NCBI RefSeq assembly: GCF_024139115.2
Contig: NC_085140.1
Coordinates: 14,825,085-14,889,084 of the forward strand
Direction: 5' to 3'
Length of the DNA: 64,000 nt
DNA from: Armigeres subalbatus
Taxonomy: Eukaryota > Arthropoda > Insecta > Diptera > Culicidae
Below are positions 1-11,870 of the stretch, one piece after another. The notes beneath the pieces are model-generated. The model was not told where the DNA came from, ran no database searches, and was given only the letters and a program-made list of their open reading frames with translations. Position 1 is the first letter of the stretch, and each line of letters starts with the position of its first letter. The position numbers and the translations under genes were made by a program.

Positions 1-335
1 ACTGGCTACGATAATATCGTCATGATTTACGAATACCTGTGGCTCCAGTGCACCCACGCCTAGAATCTTATCCAAGTCTGGAAAGAGTGGCCGGACTATT
101 TGTAAGGCCGAACGGTAGACGAGTGTATTGATATATTCCACTCCCTTGAATACAAAAAGCTGTCACCTGTTTCGATTCTGGACTGAGGGGAATTTGAAGG
201 AACGCATTGTTGAGATCGCGTTTTCCTTAACCGTCAAAGGTTTCATCCTATATGCGCAACAGGCTAAGCGCCACGTTTTGTTCGGGCGTTCAGCTTACGC
301 GCATCCAGGCATAACCGAATAATAACCGGTATTTT
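1..335 (-). pseudogene. Ty3/gypsy reverse transcriptase fragment, cut by window edge
   Basis: Read on the minus strand, this stretch encodes the fingers-palm part of a Ty3/gypsy-type reverse transcriptase. In order I see a block like RLCLDARKLNARTKR (about 320-275), then DLNNAFLQIPL (about 210-180), then a TAFC block followed by QYTRLPFGLTNSPATL (about 163-70), and the catalytic region ending in DDIIVAS at the window edge. The usual aromatic residue before DD is replaced (NHDD instead of Y-x-DD). Several stops and at least two frame changes separate the blocks, so it is a dead copy. The rest of pol (thumb, RNase H, integrase) would lie left of the window. The small plus-strand ORF at 128-322 is only an antisense shadow. 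I did not find an LTR nearby. Confidence 0.85.
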
Positions 336-1165
336 TTTATTGGCAACTTATGAATGGAAGGGGATATGGAGCAGAGTTCTAGAATTCGCCTTTCAGTTTC
401 TAGTGTGTTGGACCAGCGAGGTTACCTCGAGCTGGTCTGACATAGGTTGTTTGATCCTGTTTGCATATAAACTGCCTCCTCATCCAATGATTTCATCATT
501 GATTAACCGGCGAATATAAAATAAAAGTCCGAATATAAAAAAACGCATTTTCGCCTTAACTAACGTGTCCCAACCATAGCTTCGGGACCGCTCCGTTCCC
601 GAGGACACTGCGTACACGCGTCACAATCTTTTCCATATCTAACGCACTTAAAACTAGAGTTCGTTCAGTTCCTGCGCCTAAAGTACGCCGGGGGACTTAG
701 TAGACGTCCACGAACCGTTAGCTGCCGACCAGTTCGATTTGGCGGTGCTTTTTCCTCAGGTTCGACACCGAGTCCCGGGGGAGTCTCGTTCCGACCGTCT
801 TCCAGTGCGGTTGGTTTTCGCGCTCTACTTTTGTGCGGTGATTCGCACAGAAGTAGAACAATAGAACCAGTGCAGTGACCGCGGTCGAAACAAATGTGCA
901 GTGTAATAAAACTATATATAAAAGTGCTACAAATTCTGATGATGCGGGCATGTTCGTGCATGCAAAGGCTGATCGGTTATTATCAAGGGCAATGCCCTTG
1001 CTAATACTGGGATCAAGCCAATTTGAATGCTCAAACATGTTCAGCGGCAGAATAACTAGAAAAGAGGTAAGGCTTTAATAATCTGTAAATATATTCAAAC
1101 ACGCACCCACACACATTCACATATATCCACATATGTATATACACAAATACGCACATACAAACATG
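336..1165. other. intergenic, no gene recognised
   Basis: No convincing coding sequence. Around 660-870 the composition becomes GC-richer, which could be the 5' UTR of an old retroelement. From about 1095 to 1165 it is a degenerate CA/TA-rich simple repeat. Confidence 0.4.
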
Positions 1166-3138
1166 GGCTGCGAATGGTGAGTTGACATCTGGGAAGGAGC
1201 GACCTACACAGCTCTGGTCCTCACAATTGACCGCCAGCTAAGGGTTGCGTACTTAGCTGGTAGTGCAGCCTGGGCACTGTTGTCCTTCTGACATCAGCTA
1301 GAGTGAGTGGGTGCGACCAACGGGACCATTGTCCCTAACCCCTAATCCCAAGGAGTTAAGCGACCCGTGCCGAGGGGATGCATAGCCAGATGGGTTAAAA
1401 TAATAAGCTAGGCCTTTAACGGAGCCTGTGGGGTACCTGGGCACCATCCACAGTAATTGTCTTTACCGCGTCATGGTGGGCTCTGGCGTGGTGGACCTCT
1501 TTTCCCGAGCAACTCGTGGGACCAAAATGGAAAACCAAGTCAATTCTTCAATTTGTGGTAGTAGTGTAGGCGACAACCCCTTCGCAAGAGGTGGGTTGTT
1601 CAGGCCTCCGCCTAGGAGGCCAGAGGCAATAGTCGGCAGCTCAGTGCGCAGCGCCAGCGTGGGTCACTTAACCATCTCCCAGGCTCCGCCGGTAGGGGTT
1701 ATAGACGGCCCATGGCTTGTGAAGGCGATGAACCGCAAACGCGATGGGCTTTCGGCCTTCGAGGTGGCGACGGAACAGCTGGACGCCATCATTGACTTTG
1801 CGTCATCGAAGCATAATATCAGTAAGGAACTCAAGAGGAGCTTGCTGAATCTTCGAAAGTCGATGCTGGACGTCAAGCTGGAGAGGAAGGTCGGGACGGC
1901 CAAGTGCGAACCCGTGAAATCCGTGGAGTCGAGGTCTACCCAGACTGTGGCCCAAGGATTCGCGGACTCAAGCAGATCCAAAAGATCGACCGAGGGCATG
2001 CCAGCGAAGACGGTGGTGCCAAAGTCTACAGACTGAGGCTCAAGTATTCCTTGGGCACTGCAAGGGGGTGACTGCTCAACGGAGCAGACACAAAAACAGA
2101 GAGACAGTCTCCAGGATTAAAGCTCCCTGGGGGGCCGCTCAAAACGAGAAGGTTACTACCCCAAGACAAAGGGTGAGTGGGGCTGGGCTGGAAAGCTGAA
2201 CCCCGGCCAGGTACCTCCAAAACCAGGGAGGAAGGACAAGGAAAGGTCCGTCCACCCAAGAAAGACAGTGGTAAGGGGTTACGGCAGGCTGAGGCTCTCA
2301 GCCGCGCCAGACCAGGGAAATAGAGGGGATGACGCCTCCAGGACCTAGTCAGAACAAAGAGAAACCGAAGACGTCAAGGGCCGAAAAAGAAGGCCCAGGT
2401 AGCAAGAAGTATAGGGTAGGCGCCAATCGCTCCAGGGCGATGCCCTAGTCATCACGGCGGACGAGGCTAAGTACTCGGACGTCTTGAAGGCGCGATGAGG
2501 GTGACGTCAAGCTCAGTGAACTCGGCGCCGACGTACGTCGAATAAGACGTACCCGGATGGGCGAGTTGATCCTCGAGCTGAAGCAGGGGGCGTCTCGCAA
2601 AGGGCGCCGCCACCACAAGAAGTTGGCGGAGGAAGTCCTGGGCGAGACAACGGTCAAGGTGAGGCACTCACGACGGAGGTGAATCTAAGGGTTAAAGACC
2701 TGGACGAGATCACCGAAGTCGAAAGAAAGCTCGTCATGACACTGTGGCGACAGTGTGAAGTGGAGACGCCCACCGCAGCCGTTCGGCTACAGGGAAAGGT
2801 CCGGCAGGGACACAGGTAGCGCATTGGTTCGGCTATCTGCACAGACGCGCCTCCAAAGGTAGTCAAGTTAGGGAGCGTCAAGGTGGGATGGTCGGTATGC
2901 CCTGTGGGCATATACGAGCAACCCGAAGTTTGCTTTAAGTGCCTGGAACCGGGGCACAAGCAATGGGACTGCAAAGGCCCTGACAGAAGCAATCTCTTGG
3001 AGGGACATAAGGCACAATGCTGCACGAACCCTCCCAATTGTTTGATTTGTTCCAGAAAAACTGTGAACAGCAAGCACCCCATGGGAGGTTCGATGTGCCC
3101 GGCGTTTAAGCGTGCTGCAAAATCACAGTGCAGGTAAC
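1166..3138 (+). pseudogene. R1-clade LINE, 5' UTR and ORF1 (gag-like) relic
   Basis: This is the first half of a non-LTR retrotransposon of the R1 group. An ORF starting at ATG 1507 (open from 1428 to 2036) has the helical N-terminal segment typical of R1-type ORF1 proteins (a SKHNISKELKRSLLNLRKS-like block). After several frame changes a segment near 2463-2490 (EAKYSDVLKA) matches the same block of the second R1 copy in this window near 59,310. The nucleic-acid-binding tail at 2883-3137 has a CCHC knuckle (CFKCLEPGHKQWDC) and a second Cys-rich knuckle (CLIC). The ORF is broken by multiple frameshifts. Immediately downstream the sequence jumps to the very end of ORF2, so endonuclease and RT are missing. 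The left boundary is uncertain. Confidence 0.75.
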
Positions 3139-3403
3139 GTAGCTGGCTTGCTCGGCCACGCTCGAGTGTTTGGTGTGCGCAGGTTTAGAGGAAACGGAGG
3201 AACACGTGTTGTTCGTGTGCCCGCGTTTTCGCGCAATGCGTGACCACATGCTTGCCACATGTGGTCTGGACACCCGGGGTAGTGTAACCTAGTTCGGAGG
3301 ATGTGTAAAGATGAAGTTGGCTGAAACGCCGTTTTATCGGCTATCGCCCAAATCGTCTCAGGCTACACAGAAGGTGGCGCGTGGACTCAAGGATGACTAG
3401 TTC
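3139..3403 (+). pseudogene. R1-clade LINE, C-terminal end of ORF2
   Basis: In one frame the sequence reads LECLVCAGLEETEEHVLF followed by VCPRF, the C-terminal Cys-His motif (C-x2-C...H...C) that ends R1-type ORF2 proteins. An in-frame stop at about 3289 interrupts it, and the frame resumes to a final TAG at 3401-3403. ORF1 joins this segment almost directly, so about 3 kb of ORF2 (endonuclease, RT) has been lost by internal deletion. There is no RT signature between the two parts. Confidence 0.75.
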
Positions 3404-4020
3404 AGGCGCAAATAAGAAATTAGTCCAAGGGATCGGAGTCGGCTTCATGGCTCATACCGGTGGCCATGCTCTGTGGTCGAACTCGATCCTTTTATCGAAC
3501 AAGTGGCCGCGCGAAGAACAACATGGTATCGCCGCTTTCGCGGCGTCAGTCAACTCAGGCGGGTTCCGAGCCGAGACGGAAAGGGGTCCTCGTCAAGGCT
3601 GGGGCAGGCGTAGGCACCGCGTCGGCAAGTCCCTCTGTGTGCTGGCGAATAGGCCCTATCGCAGAAAGGTCAATTTGGGGTGCACGCGGCATTATCATTC
3701 TTTATACCAGTCGTGCAGAGGAAAGCAGCCGCGAAGTCGACCCTTCCCACCTTCCGAGGACATAGGGCGTGGTAAGGCCACCTGGAAAGCCGGCAACGCG
3801 CTGGCACGATACCATGGTGTTCTTCTAGAAAAGTGAGTTACGATGTTCGATGCTGCAAGGACACGCAGCTAACCTCGAGGGTGCGTTGTGCACTGGCCCC
3901 CCTTTGAAGCATTACTTTATGGTTGTACCGAAGGAACGATGGGCTTGACGGCAATGGAAACAGTTTAGCAGGTCGAGGATGTAGTCCTGTCTCCCTCGTT
4001 TGCTGTTGGAGGTGATCCCT
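3404..4020 (+). other. probable 3' UTR of the deleted R1-clade element
   Basis: GC-rich non-coding sequence following the ORF2 stop. Long open frames here (for example 3381-3836) show no recognisable domain. The right boundary with the next LINE is not clear. Confidence 0.45.
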
Positions 4021-4143
4021 AACCCCGCACTTCCTGGACAACCCAGGATGTCTGTTGAGCAGATTCCCCCTCCATTGCTTAGGAAGAAAAAAAAAGACTC
4101 TGTTTCTCCTCCGAGAGAGTTCACCGCTGGAATTGTAACGCTT
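4021..4143 (+). pseudogene. L1/Tx1-like LINE ORF2, piece 1 (start of RT)
   Basis: The end of this piece reads PPREFTAGIVTL, and the protein continues after a 1.08-kb insertion as IPKKGD at 5243. Together they give the first RT block of an L1/Tx1-like LINE. The last 20 bases (4124-4143, ccgctggaattgtaacgctt) are repeated exactly at 5223-5242. That is the target-site duplication of the intervening insert. Confidence 0.7.
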
Positions 4144-5222
4144 GTGTGTGTGTGTGTGTACAAACTAACCCCACTGTCTGGCAGTGATGTTATGGAAGAA
4201 AGCTGTCTGTTAAAACAGTCAGATTTAATCCAGGAGTTAGAAAGTGCTAGCTCTCTTGCAGCTTCAGTGACCCATTTCAGAGAGCCTGGTATTTCATGTC
4301 AACTACGAGGTCACTATCACTAACAATAAGCCCCGCATAAATACATTCAGATATAAAATGGATATATGCAATATATTTATACTTCCGGGATCAAGATTTA
4401 TATCCATGATACATCATAAATATACATCGTTGAACTCAGACCGTATTTAGTGAAATCAGTTTTTATATACATATATATTTTTTTAAGTATGGAACGGACT
4501 CACCATATTTGAAACTTTCCAATCCATCGTTTGTGCCTGACCTTTTTGATCCACCCATAATCATTCTCTATAATCTTGAAGACTAAATCGTCTCAATTAT
4601 ATATTAGTTGGGTAATTGTCGGGATGAATCATTTTCTGGACTTCAGGATACCTCGAAAACCTTACGAAAACCTTTCCGGTCCTTCCCCTTGTAATTCAGG
4701 TTCCCGTTCTTTACCTTGAACCTTGATCGGAGGACGATTTCCTTGGCAGCGAGATATGCTGGATATCGTTCTCCCTATCATCCTCAGTTGCAAGAAGGTA
4801 CCTGGTCACAGTCACGCGGATTGTGTGGGAGCCAAGCCATTACCTCATAGATTACCTTATTTAGGAGTGTTAATAGGCAATTATCCAGCTTGTTTATTTT
4901 TCATCCGTCCAATACAAGATTATTTTCTTCTTCCTTGAAAACTTTCTTGCAAGTCTTGAAAAATTTGTCTCGACACGACAGGTAAAATTTTTCGCGTCCA
5001 ATGATGGTGTTTTGATGTGTGACTCAAAAAGGCTGTTCCGGTGAAGCATATAGAAAATAATTTGGCTGCAAGGGCAATAGCAGCGATCCGTCACGGAATC
5101 TAATCGCGTTAAAACACTTCCCCACTCCCGACGCAAAACTATCATTATTAAATAAACAACAGAAAAACACATTTTCCTAAAAAACACACAATTAAATGAT
5201 GACACACTATCAGCCGAAAATT
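4144..5222 (-). mobile_element. 1.08-kb retroinsertion with 20-bp TSD and (CA)n tail
   Basis: The segment lies between two perfect 20-bp direct repeats (4124-4143 and 5223-5242) and interrupts an otherwise continuous RT reading frame. It begins on the plus strand with (GT)n, which is an (AC)n tail if the element is read on the minus strand. A TSD this long plus a simple-repeat tail suggests target-primed reverse transcription. I see no conserved protein in it, so it is either a 5'-truncated LINE 3' end or a SINE-like element. Confidence 0.7.
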
Positions 5223-6314
5223 CCGCTGGAATTGTAACGCTTATACCAAAAAAAGGAGATGCATTCGATTTGAATAATCTTAGACCCATTAGTTTACTAA
5301 ATAGCGACTATAAATTATTTACCAAAATAATAGCTAATAGAATTACGTCAGTTTTGAAGAAAATCGTTGGTCCTAGTCGTGTTGCCTGCTTGGAAAATAA
5401 ATCATGTGTAGATAATATTCAGAAAATTCGTCGATTGATTACTACATCCCTAGAAAACAAAAGAGCGAAAGGTTGTTTGGTGAGTCTTGATCTACAAAAA
5501 GCATTCGATTGTGTGAGTCACGATTTTTTATGCAAAAAACTTTTCAAATATGGTTTTCCGCAAAACCTCATAACCTGTTTGCAAAATCTATATGCTTCAG
5601 CCACATTATGTGTCATGTATAATGGATTCCTTAAAGGATGTTCCCAATTAAAGCGTCCGTTAGGCAGGGATGCCCTTTAAGTATGGTGCTGTTTGTTATC
5701 TATATTGAACCTCTGATACGCAAATTACAGTACAGAACAGTATCAACGGTATTCTTGTTTATGATAGGTTTTTAGTTGTTACTGCTTATGCTGATGATCT
5801 AACTCTCTTAGTCAAGAATAAAGAAGAATTCGATTGGATGTTGAGTGAAGAACTTAAAATTTGAAAATTCACATAAATAAAGAGAAAAAATAATACATTC
5901 ATATGGTATCGCTTCAAACATAAAGCTAAACATTGACAAATCTTCATTTATTCGGTTAAACTCATGCAAAGAAGGTCCATTCTTTATTAAAGAAGTATCT
6001 GCACAGAAAATTTGAGGCGTACACGTGGCTAGCAAATGGACTTGAGAAATATTCAGTTTCAATTGATCAACAACAGAATTAGGAATATGAATATTCATGA
6101 GAAAGCATTATATTTGAATACATTCGTTCTATTAAAGCTTTGGTATGTAGCACAAGAAATTTCGCCCAATGACCATCAGTTAGCAAAAATTAAATCGCTA
6201 GTTGGTAGTTTTTTGTGGGGAGGTAACATCTAACATCAGATCGAAATCAATTATTCTTGAGATGCGAAGATGGTGGTATTGAACTTGTTGTTGTTGAAAG
6301 TAAATGCAAGGCAT
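5223..6314 (+). pseudogene. L1/Tx1-like LINE ORF2, piece 2 (RT palm and thumb)
   Basis: Target-primed reverse transcriptase of a LINE with the L1/Tx1 pattern. Block order is NNLRPISLLNSDYKLF (5270), a DNIQKIRRLI block (5412), SLDLQKAFDCVSHDFL (5482), a degraded CPLS block with a frame change near 5665-5680, then the catalytic YADD at 5787-5798. After further frame changes comes the thumb with LNTFVLLKLWYVAQ (6115) and FLWGG (6209). Motifs are recognisable but at least three frameshifts make it non-functional. The frame near 6257-6314 (GGIELVVVESKCKA) continues after the hAT element at 7888. Assignment to L1/Tx1 rather than another clade is by eye. Confidence 0.85.
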
Positions 6315-7887
6315 CAGAGGCGCATCCACGTTCCGAGTCGTGGGTAGGACAAATAGAAAATGCCGATTTGGGCAACAGTTCTGGTAGCATTAAGCGATTC
6401 GCAGGCGTTACAAGACTATTTCGTCACTTACATCCGTTAACACAAACGTCCTGGCCCCGTTCTTGTGAATGCTGGAGGGAAAAGAATGATTAGTTGGGAC
6501 ACCTATATTTTATAAAGGAGCAGAGAACTCTACGTCCTCCCATTGGTGTCACGGGAGGTTTTGGAACTGTTAGTGTGAAAGCTGTAACGGTAGGAATCGT
6601 TTTGAAAGAACGTAAAACACGGAAAGAACTAAGGCATACAGAATAGGAAAAGGCGAGCCAGAGATCGAACCCATGACCTCCTGCTCATAGGCAGAAACGA
6701 TAGCCGCTAGATCACCGATCATGTCTCCGATTTGGGCAACAGTTCTGGTATTGAGAAATCGATACTATACTAATTTTACGTATACTGCCGCTGAAAGCAT
6801 AACTATACCATGTTGATATGAAATCCAGTTCAAAATGGGAAAGTTATTCTTGCAATATAATCAATTCTAAAAATAATCAGAACTTGAAAAGTTCTTGCGG
6901 CCTGAATATTGATATAATTTGATAAAATTTCCTCGATTTTTAGGAGAAATATTGCTTTTTCATTATCGATTATCGCATCGAATATATTTACAAGCTTCCA
7001 GTAGAAGTCGCCGGTCACAGAAATAAAAAAAAATCAATTATTTCTAACTGCTAGGATTTCATATTACCTGCAGGATTTAGCGATCCAAACAAACTACCAA
7101 AAAAATCGCAGGAAGAATCTATTTTCGGAGCTCAGAACCCTTTAAGAGGGATCTTCGGTATGTTTCTGGTTCCTCAGATCTCAATAGATCTTTTGAGGTT
7201 TGAAGAAGACTTTTTCCGTAGGCTTTTAATAATCCATTCAATCGTGCTTTATCATAACATCTAAAATATTTAATTAATCGCATTTGCAGATTTCAACAAC
7301 TTCTATTTCACCTCTGTAAAACCTAGACATCTTTGAGCGCTTTAGGGATTTTAAAGTGCCTGAAGTCCTAAAGAACAATCAGTAGTCTATTGCTTTAGGA
7401 TCCCAAAAACATCTATGATTATTGTTTAGACTCTGATAGAATAGAAGTCGCGCCAAAAAAGTACTACACGATAGTTCCTGGTGACCGGATAAATTCAAAT
7501 TTCGCAGCCCCTACCGAAAAATAGAGGGGGCGATTATACATAAAGTTGTGACAAAATGTTCTATGCTAAGACAATGTAACAATAAAACGGGACTTAGTTA
7601 ACTCCTTGATAAAGGTACAATATATGTAACCGAAACGTCGGATAAAAACGTAAAACCCGTTTTTGAGCATAAGAAGACTAAAAGCCATAACCTTAAATAT
7701 CACCATCATAGTCGATCTCTCCTAGAAAGTTTAAAATCATCTTCTGCTAACACACAAATTCTTGCCATCCTATGACTTCATATGTTCTTACCACAATCAT
7801 GGGTAGGACAATGCTTTGACTGTCCCACCCAGGAAAATTCATGCGTAGGACATGTCCTACCTGTCCCACCCACTCCCGGCGCCACTG
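6315..7887. mobile_element. non-autonomous hAT-type element, copy 1 (8-bp TSD)
   Basis: The ends are CAGAGGCGC and its imperfect inverse GGCGCCACTG, the CAG-n-GGCG pattern of hAT termini. The insert is flanked by exact 8-bp direct repeats CAAGGCAT (6307-6314 and 7888-7895). It is inserted in the LINE ORF. No transposase is present. About 6645-6725 holds, on the minus strand, a tRNA-like stretch with a B-box-like GGTTCGATC. About 7440-7740 differs from the second copy (12,821-14,686) and carries a Penelope-like ribozyme-type motif near 7600-7645. Confidence 0.88.
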
Positions 7888-8430
7888 CAAGGCATTATTC
7901 ATTAGAAACATGATTCATTAGGGAATGTAAATAGTAATGAAGATTATTTGTTAACGTTGCTGTATTTGATCAAGCTCTCACTTAATGGCAAAGAATGGGT
8001 TAACGAGGCTAAACACTTGAAGGAACATTATAATTTGCCATCAGTTAAACTCCTGTACTGGTATTTTGTAGATATTAGACAAACAATCCCAAAATAGAAC
8101 GTAATTTTCCTCTGATACAGTAGGAAAATGTTTTTGAGAACATCAGTTTTCCTTTCGTGCCAATGGAAGACAAATCTCGACTCTACTGTTTTGTCAAATC
8201 CTTAATAAACAGAAATTAATTAGCTACGGAATCGGTCGCATCCAGAATTCCAATTGTGATATATGTTTATTACTATAAGCTATTAGTTTTAATTCGCATA
8301 GGGAAGGAAATCTGTTTAAGTTTCAACATACATTTTGGACAAACTGCTTCAAAAACGGTTGCTATCCATGAAAAAGTTGAAATATGGGGTAAAATATTTT
8401 TTTTAGATCTTCTAGGGCTTCCAAACCTTC
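7888..8430 (+). pseudogene. L1/Tx1-like LINE ORF2, piece 3 (C-terminal part)
   Basis: Immediately after the hAT target duplication the LINE frame resumes: KALFIRNMIH near 7890, then a frame giving LTLLYLIKLSLNGKEWVN near 7950, then LPSVKLLYWYFVDIRQ near 8040 and MEDKSRLYCFVKSLINR near 8163. These follow the C-terminal domain layout of L1/Tx1-like ORF2 proteins. Multiple frame changes and stops are present. The 3' end of the LINE is not identified. Confidence 0.6.
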
Positions 8431-8524
8431 TTTGAGTTTAAATCTTGATGATCTACATAAACTAGAAAGCGTTTTACGGGGCCTCAATCCTATTTTGAAG
8501 TTGGTAATGGTACTTGAGACATAA

Positions 8525-10915
8525 TTAAACTATTTCAATCAAATCTTAGTGTTACCGTGGGACATCATTACATCAGTATTCAAAAAAATCAACATTCTCA
8601 GAATAGCTATTGTACTCCAAACCATTCTTGAGATCAGATATTGAAGGTTTACAACACTAATAGAGTGATTTATACGGTCCTGAGCTGGTGTGTTATTTGG
8701 AGCAATCCCATGGGTCATCATCACACCAGTATATATAAGTCACAATATTCCCAGAGTTCCTGCTGTACTCCAAATCATTCTTGAGTTAAGATGTTGGAGA
8801 TCTTCAAGACCAACGGAGTGATTCATAGGTTCCCGAGCTTGTGTGTTAGTTGGTGAAGCCCCATGGGACATTATTACATCAGTATATAAGAAAATCAACA
8901 TTCTCAGAATATCTAAGGTACTCCAAACCATTCTTGAGTTCAGATCTTGAAGGTGTACAAGATCAACAGAGTAATTCGAAAGGTTCCCGAGCTTGTGTGT
9001 TAGTTGGAGAAGCCCCAAAGGACATCATTACATCAGTATATAAGAAATTTAACATTCCCAGAATAGCTACGGTACTCCAAACCATTCTTGAGTTCAGATA
9101 TTGGAGGTCTACAACACAAACAGTGTGATTCATAGGGTTCTGAGCTTTTGTGTGATAGTTGGAGCAACTCCACAGGACATCATTACACCAGTATGCACAA
9201 ATCACAACATTCTCAGAGTTCCTGCGGTACTCCAAATCATTCTTGAGTTCAGATATTGGAGGTCTACAGAACCAATAGAGTGATTAATAGGTTTCCGAGC
9301 TTGTTTGTTAGTTGATGAAATCCATTTGACATCATTACACCAGTATATACATAATACAACATACCCAGAATATCCACGATACTCCAAAGCATTCTTTAGC
9401 TCAGATATTGGAGGTCTACAAGATCAACAGAGTGATTCATAGGTTTCCGAGCTTGTGTGTTAGTTGGTGAAGCCCCACGGGACATCATTACACCAGTATA
9501 TACAAGGGTTAGACAAAAAGGTTAAGATAGGCAAAATTTTGACGAAGTTCAAATCAGCATTACTTTGCGTAGAATGATCCGATTTCGATGAAACCGGGAC
9601 CTTCGGACGCGGAAACTCTTCTAGTATACTGGCCCCATGCAAAACCTCAGATTGGCCCTTTTCCACCGGAGAAGTTCCGGGTTTTTCGAGGATATGTTGA
9701 AAATGCATTTTTTCTTCTGCATGTCGTTTTATCTGACGTTTACTGCCATCATGTTTTATACTCTCCCTGGAGAGTATAACTTATAAGCTGACCAATGCTG
9801 GCTGCAGATCGAAAATTCGTTCGGTATACGCAAAGATATGCCCATTTTCGTAAAATCGGTACGTGATTGGCCAAACACCCTGAACAAATATCACTTTCGC
9901 AGAACACCCGGAATCTGTTACAAATTGGCCAGAGAGTCTTACAGTCAACATAATGTATTTTTAATGAAGATCCTATATTCATCGTCTTGGGAAAACATGA
10001 ATTTTGTCACCCATATATGCATGGTTCCAGATGGTGCAAAAACCGACCCCTCCTGGAAGGCCCTTGAAACCTGCTATAAGGGTGGCAGTGGACACTATCA
10101 TTCTGGAAATGTTTCTGTAATCATCGTCTCGCAAAGCCATGAAGGTACATACTCATATTTGCATTATTCCGATCTGTTATCATTTCATCATGTTCCCGGA
10201 ACCGTTTTTACGGAAATGGCCATATCTCTGCGTAGTTTTGATGGATTCTCGATCTACAGCCACTATCGACCGGCATATTAGTTCTAGTTTTTGGAGAAAG
10301 CATAAAACAAGACGAAAGTAAACGTCACATTAAATGACAAGCAGCAGAAAAAATGCATCTTGAACATACCCTCAAAAAATCCGGAACATCTCCGGTGGCC
10401 AATGGCCAATCTGAGGTTTTTCAGAAGGGCAGTATACTAGAAGAGCCTCTGGTTTTGATGGTCCTGATTTGATCAAAATCGAATTAATTGTACGCAAAGT
10501 TATGATGATTTGAATTTCGACATAATTTTACCTATCTCAACCTTTTTGTCTAACCCCTGTACACAATACAATTGTTCCGGAATATTTACGGTACTCCAAA
10601 CCATTATTGAATTCAGATTTTGAGGGTCTATAAGACCAACTGATTGATTCAACGGCTACTGAGCTTATGTGTTAGTTGCAAAAATCCCAGGAGTCATCAT
10701 TACACCAGTATATGAAAATTACAACATTCGCAAAATATCTACGGTACTTCAAAACATTCCCAGAATATCTACGGTACCATACATGAGTTCAGAGATTAGA
10801 GGCCTAGAAGACCAATAGATTTACTCATAGGTTCTGAAGCTTGCTTGTTAGTTGGAATTGCTCCAATGGACATCATTACACAGTACTTACGTACGTACGC
10901 AAAAAGAATGTTGTT
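8525..10915. repeat. ~155-bp tandem satellite array, orientation A
   Basis: Diverged tandem units recur about every 150-155 bp. The landmark 'ccattcttgag' (or a close variant) lies near 8622, 8771, 8926, 9081, 9235 and 9385. The array then resumes after an insertion, near 10,602 and about 10,785. Each unit also carries a 'catcattacaccagtatat' block and a 'gagcttgtgtgttagttgg' block. The many short ORFs here are by-products of the repeat. The array is interrupted by the element at 9503-10559. Confidence 0.85.
9503..10559. mobile_element. Tc1/mariner-like non-autonomous element with ~270-bp TIRs
   Basis: The left end CAAGGGTTAGACAAAAAGG and the inverse of the right end CAGGGGTTAGACAAAAAGG are followed by about 270 bp of imperfect inverted repeat, including a shared 'ctcttctagtatact' block on both arms. 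TA dinucleotides flank the element (9501-9502 and 10560-10561), and the satellite unit continues cleanly across the site. That marks a TA-target DNA transposon. No transposase ORF is recognisable. Confidence 0.85.
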
Positions 10916-10971
10916 ATGATCACAAACATTGCACTCAAATTTTTTGTTCCTTCGTTTCGCTTGGTCTACAG

Positions 10972-11034
10972 GAACCACGGCGTATCTTGATGACCATGTG
11001 AATTGTTGCTACTCCATAATCGATCAGAATTATA
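10972..11034 (+). other. candidate small exon (weak)
   Basis: A pyrimidine-rich stretch ending in 'ggtctacag' precedes an open segment that ends at a good 5' splice site (AATTATA then GTAAGT). A second acceptor-like site ('acatattacag') follows at 11,117, giving a possible 83-bp intron. The short translation resembles no family I know. It could be a host exon, part of a retroelement, or chance. Confidence 0.2.
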
Positions 11035-11870
11035 GTAAGTTGCACCCCGAAGGCGTTGGCACTCTCATCCTTGCTTCAAACTTATTATACATATTCTATA
11101 TTTTATACATATTACAGTATCCTCAGTCAGAACTGCAATTGAGTTATGAGTTTGAGGTTCTATATGATCACGAACGATGTACGATATGTTTAACATTTTT
11201 ATAGGCATTGAAACCACTAAGAGGTATCATGAGATGATAGTCTAACCAATAAATGAGGATTGCGTACCTAGAATCGAAAAAAACTCGCAAAACATTCAAT
11301 CGACAATATAATCGGTTTCAGTATCGCACGAAAGTGGTTGTTTCTAAGACTAGCATTTATAAGTAAGTGTAAAGTAATTTACTTGTGAATAATTTCACTT
11401 CATACGCTTTTCACCATACTTATCCCAAAATAAATTAAATTTAATATCTGAAACATGTTGTTAAGAAAATCTATTTCTCAGCTCCTCTGCAGCCATTTGA
11501 TGTGATTCTGGGAAATCGTCAATAGAAAGCGCTTCAGTAAAACTTTCATTTTAGTTCTGAAATCATCAAAAACAATCAGATTGCAGCACACTAGGGGTAA
11601 ACTTTTTGGAAGCAGTGTAGTAATGATTCCGTTTCTCAATAATAATCTTCTTCATCGAAAAAAAAATACTTAGTACACTGGTAACCATTCACAAAGTGCG
11701 TCCTTTTTTGGGACGGAGGAGTCTGAGCAGCGTGACGAATAAAAAACTAGAGGTTTATTTAAAGAAGTGTGCCGAAGGGGAGAGGGGTGTTGAAAATGGT
11801 AATTGTTTTGCTTAACGTACTTTATGGATCTTTGCTAGATATCCTTCGCAATACACGTTTTTTGGCGGTA
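11035..11870. other. no gene recognised
   Basis: AT-rich sequence. Apart from the candidate acceptor at 11,117 I see no motif, repeat or RNA gene. Confidence 0.4.

Noticed and set aside
128..322. Plus-strand ORF of 64 codons at the window start
   Set aside because: It is the antisense of a recognisable gypsy RT on the minus strand.
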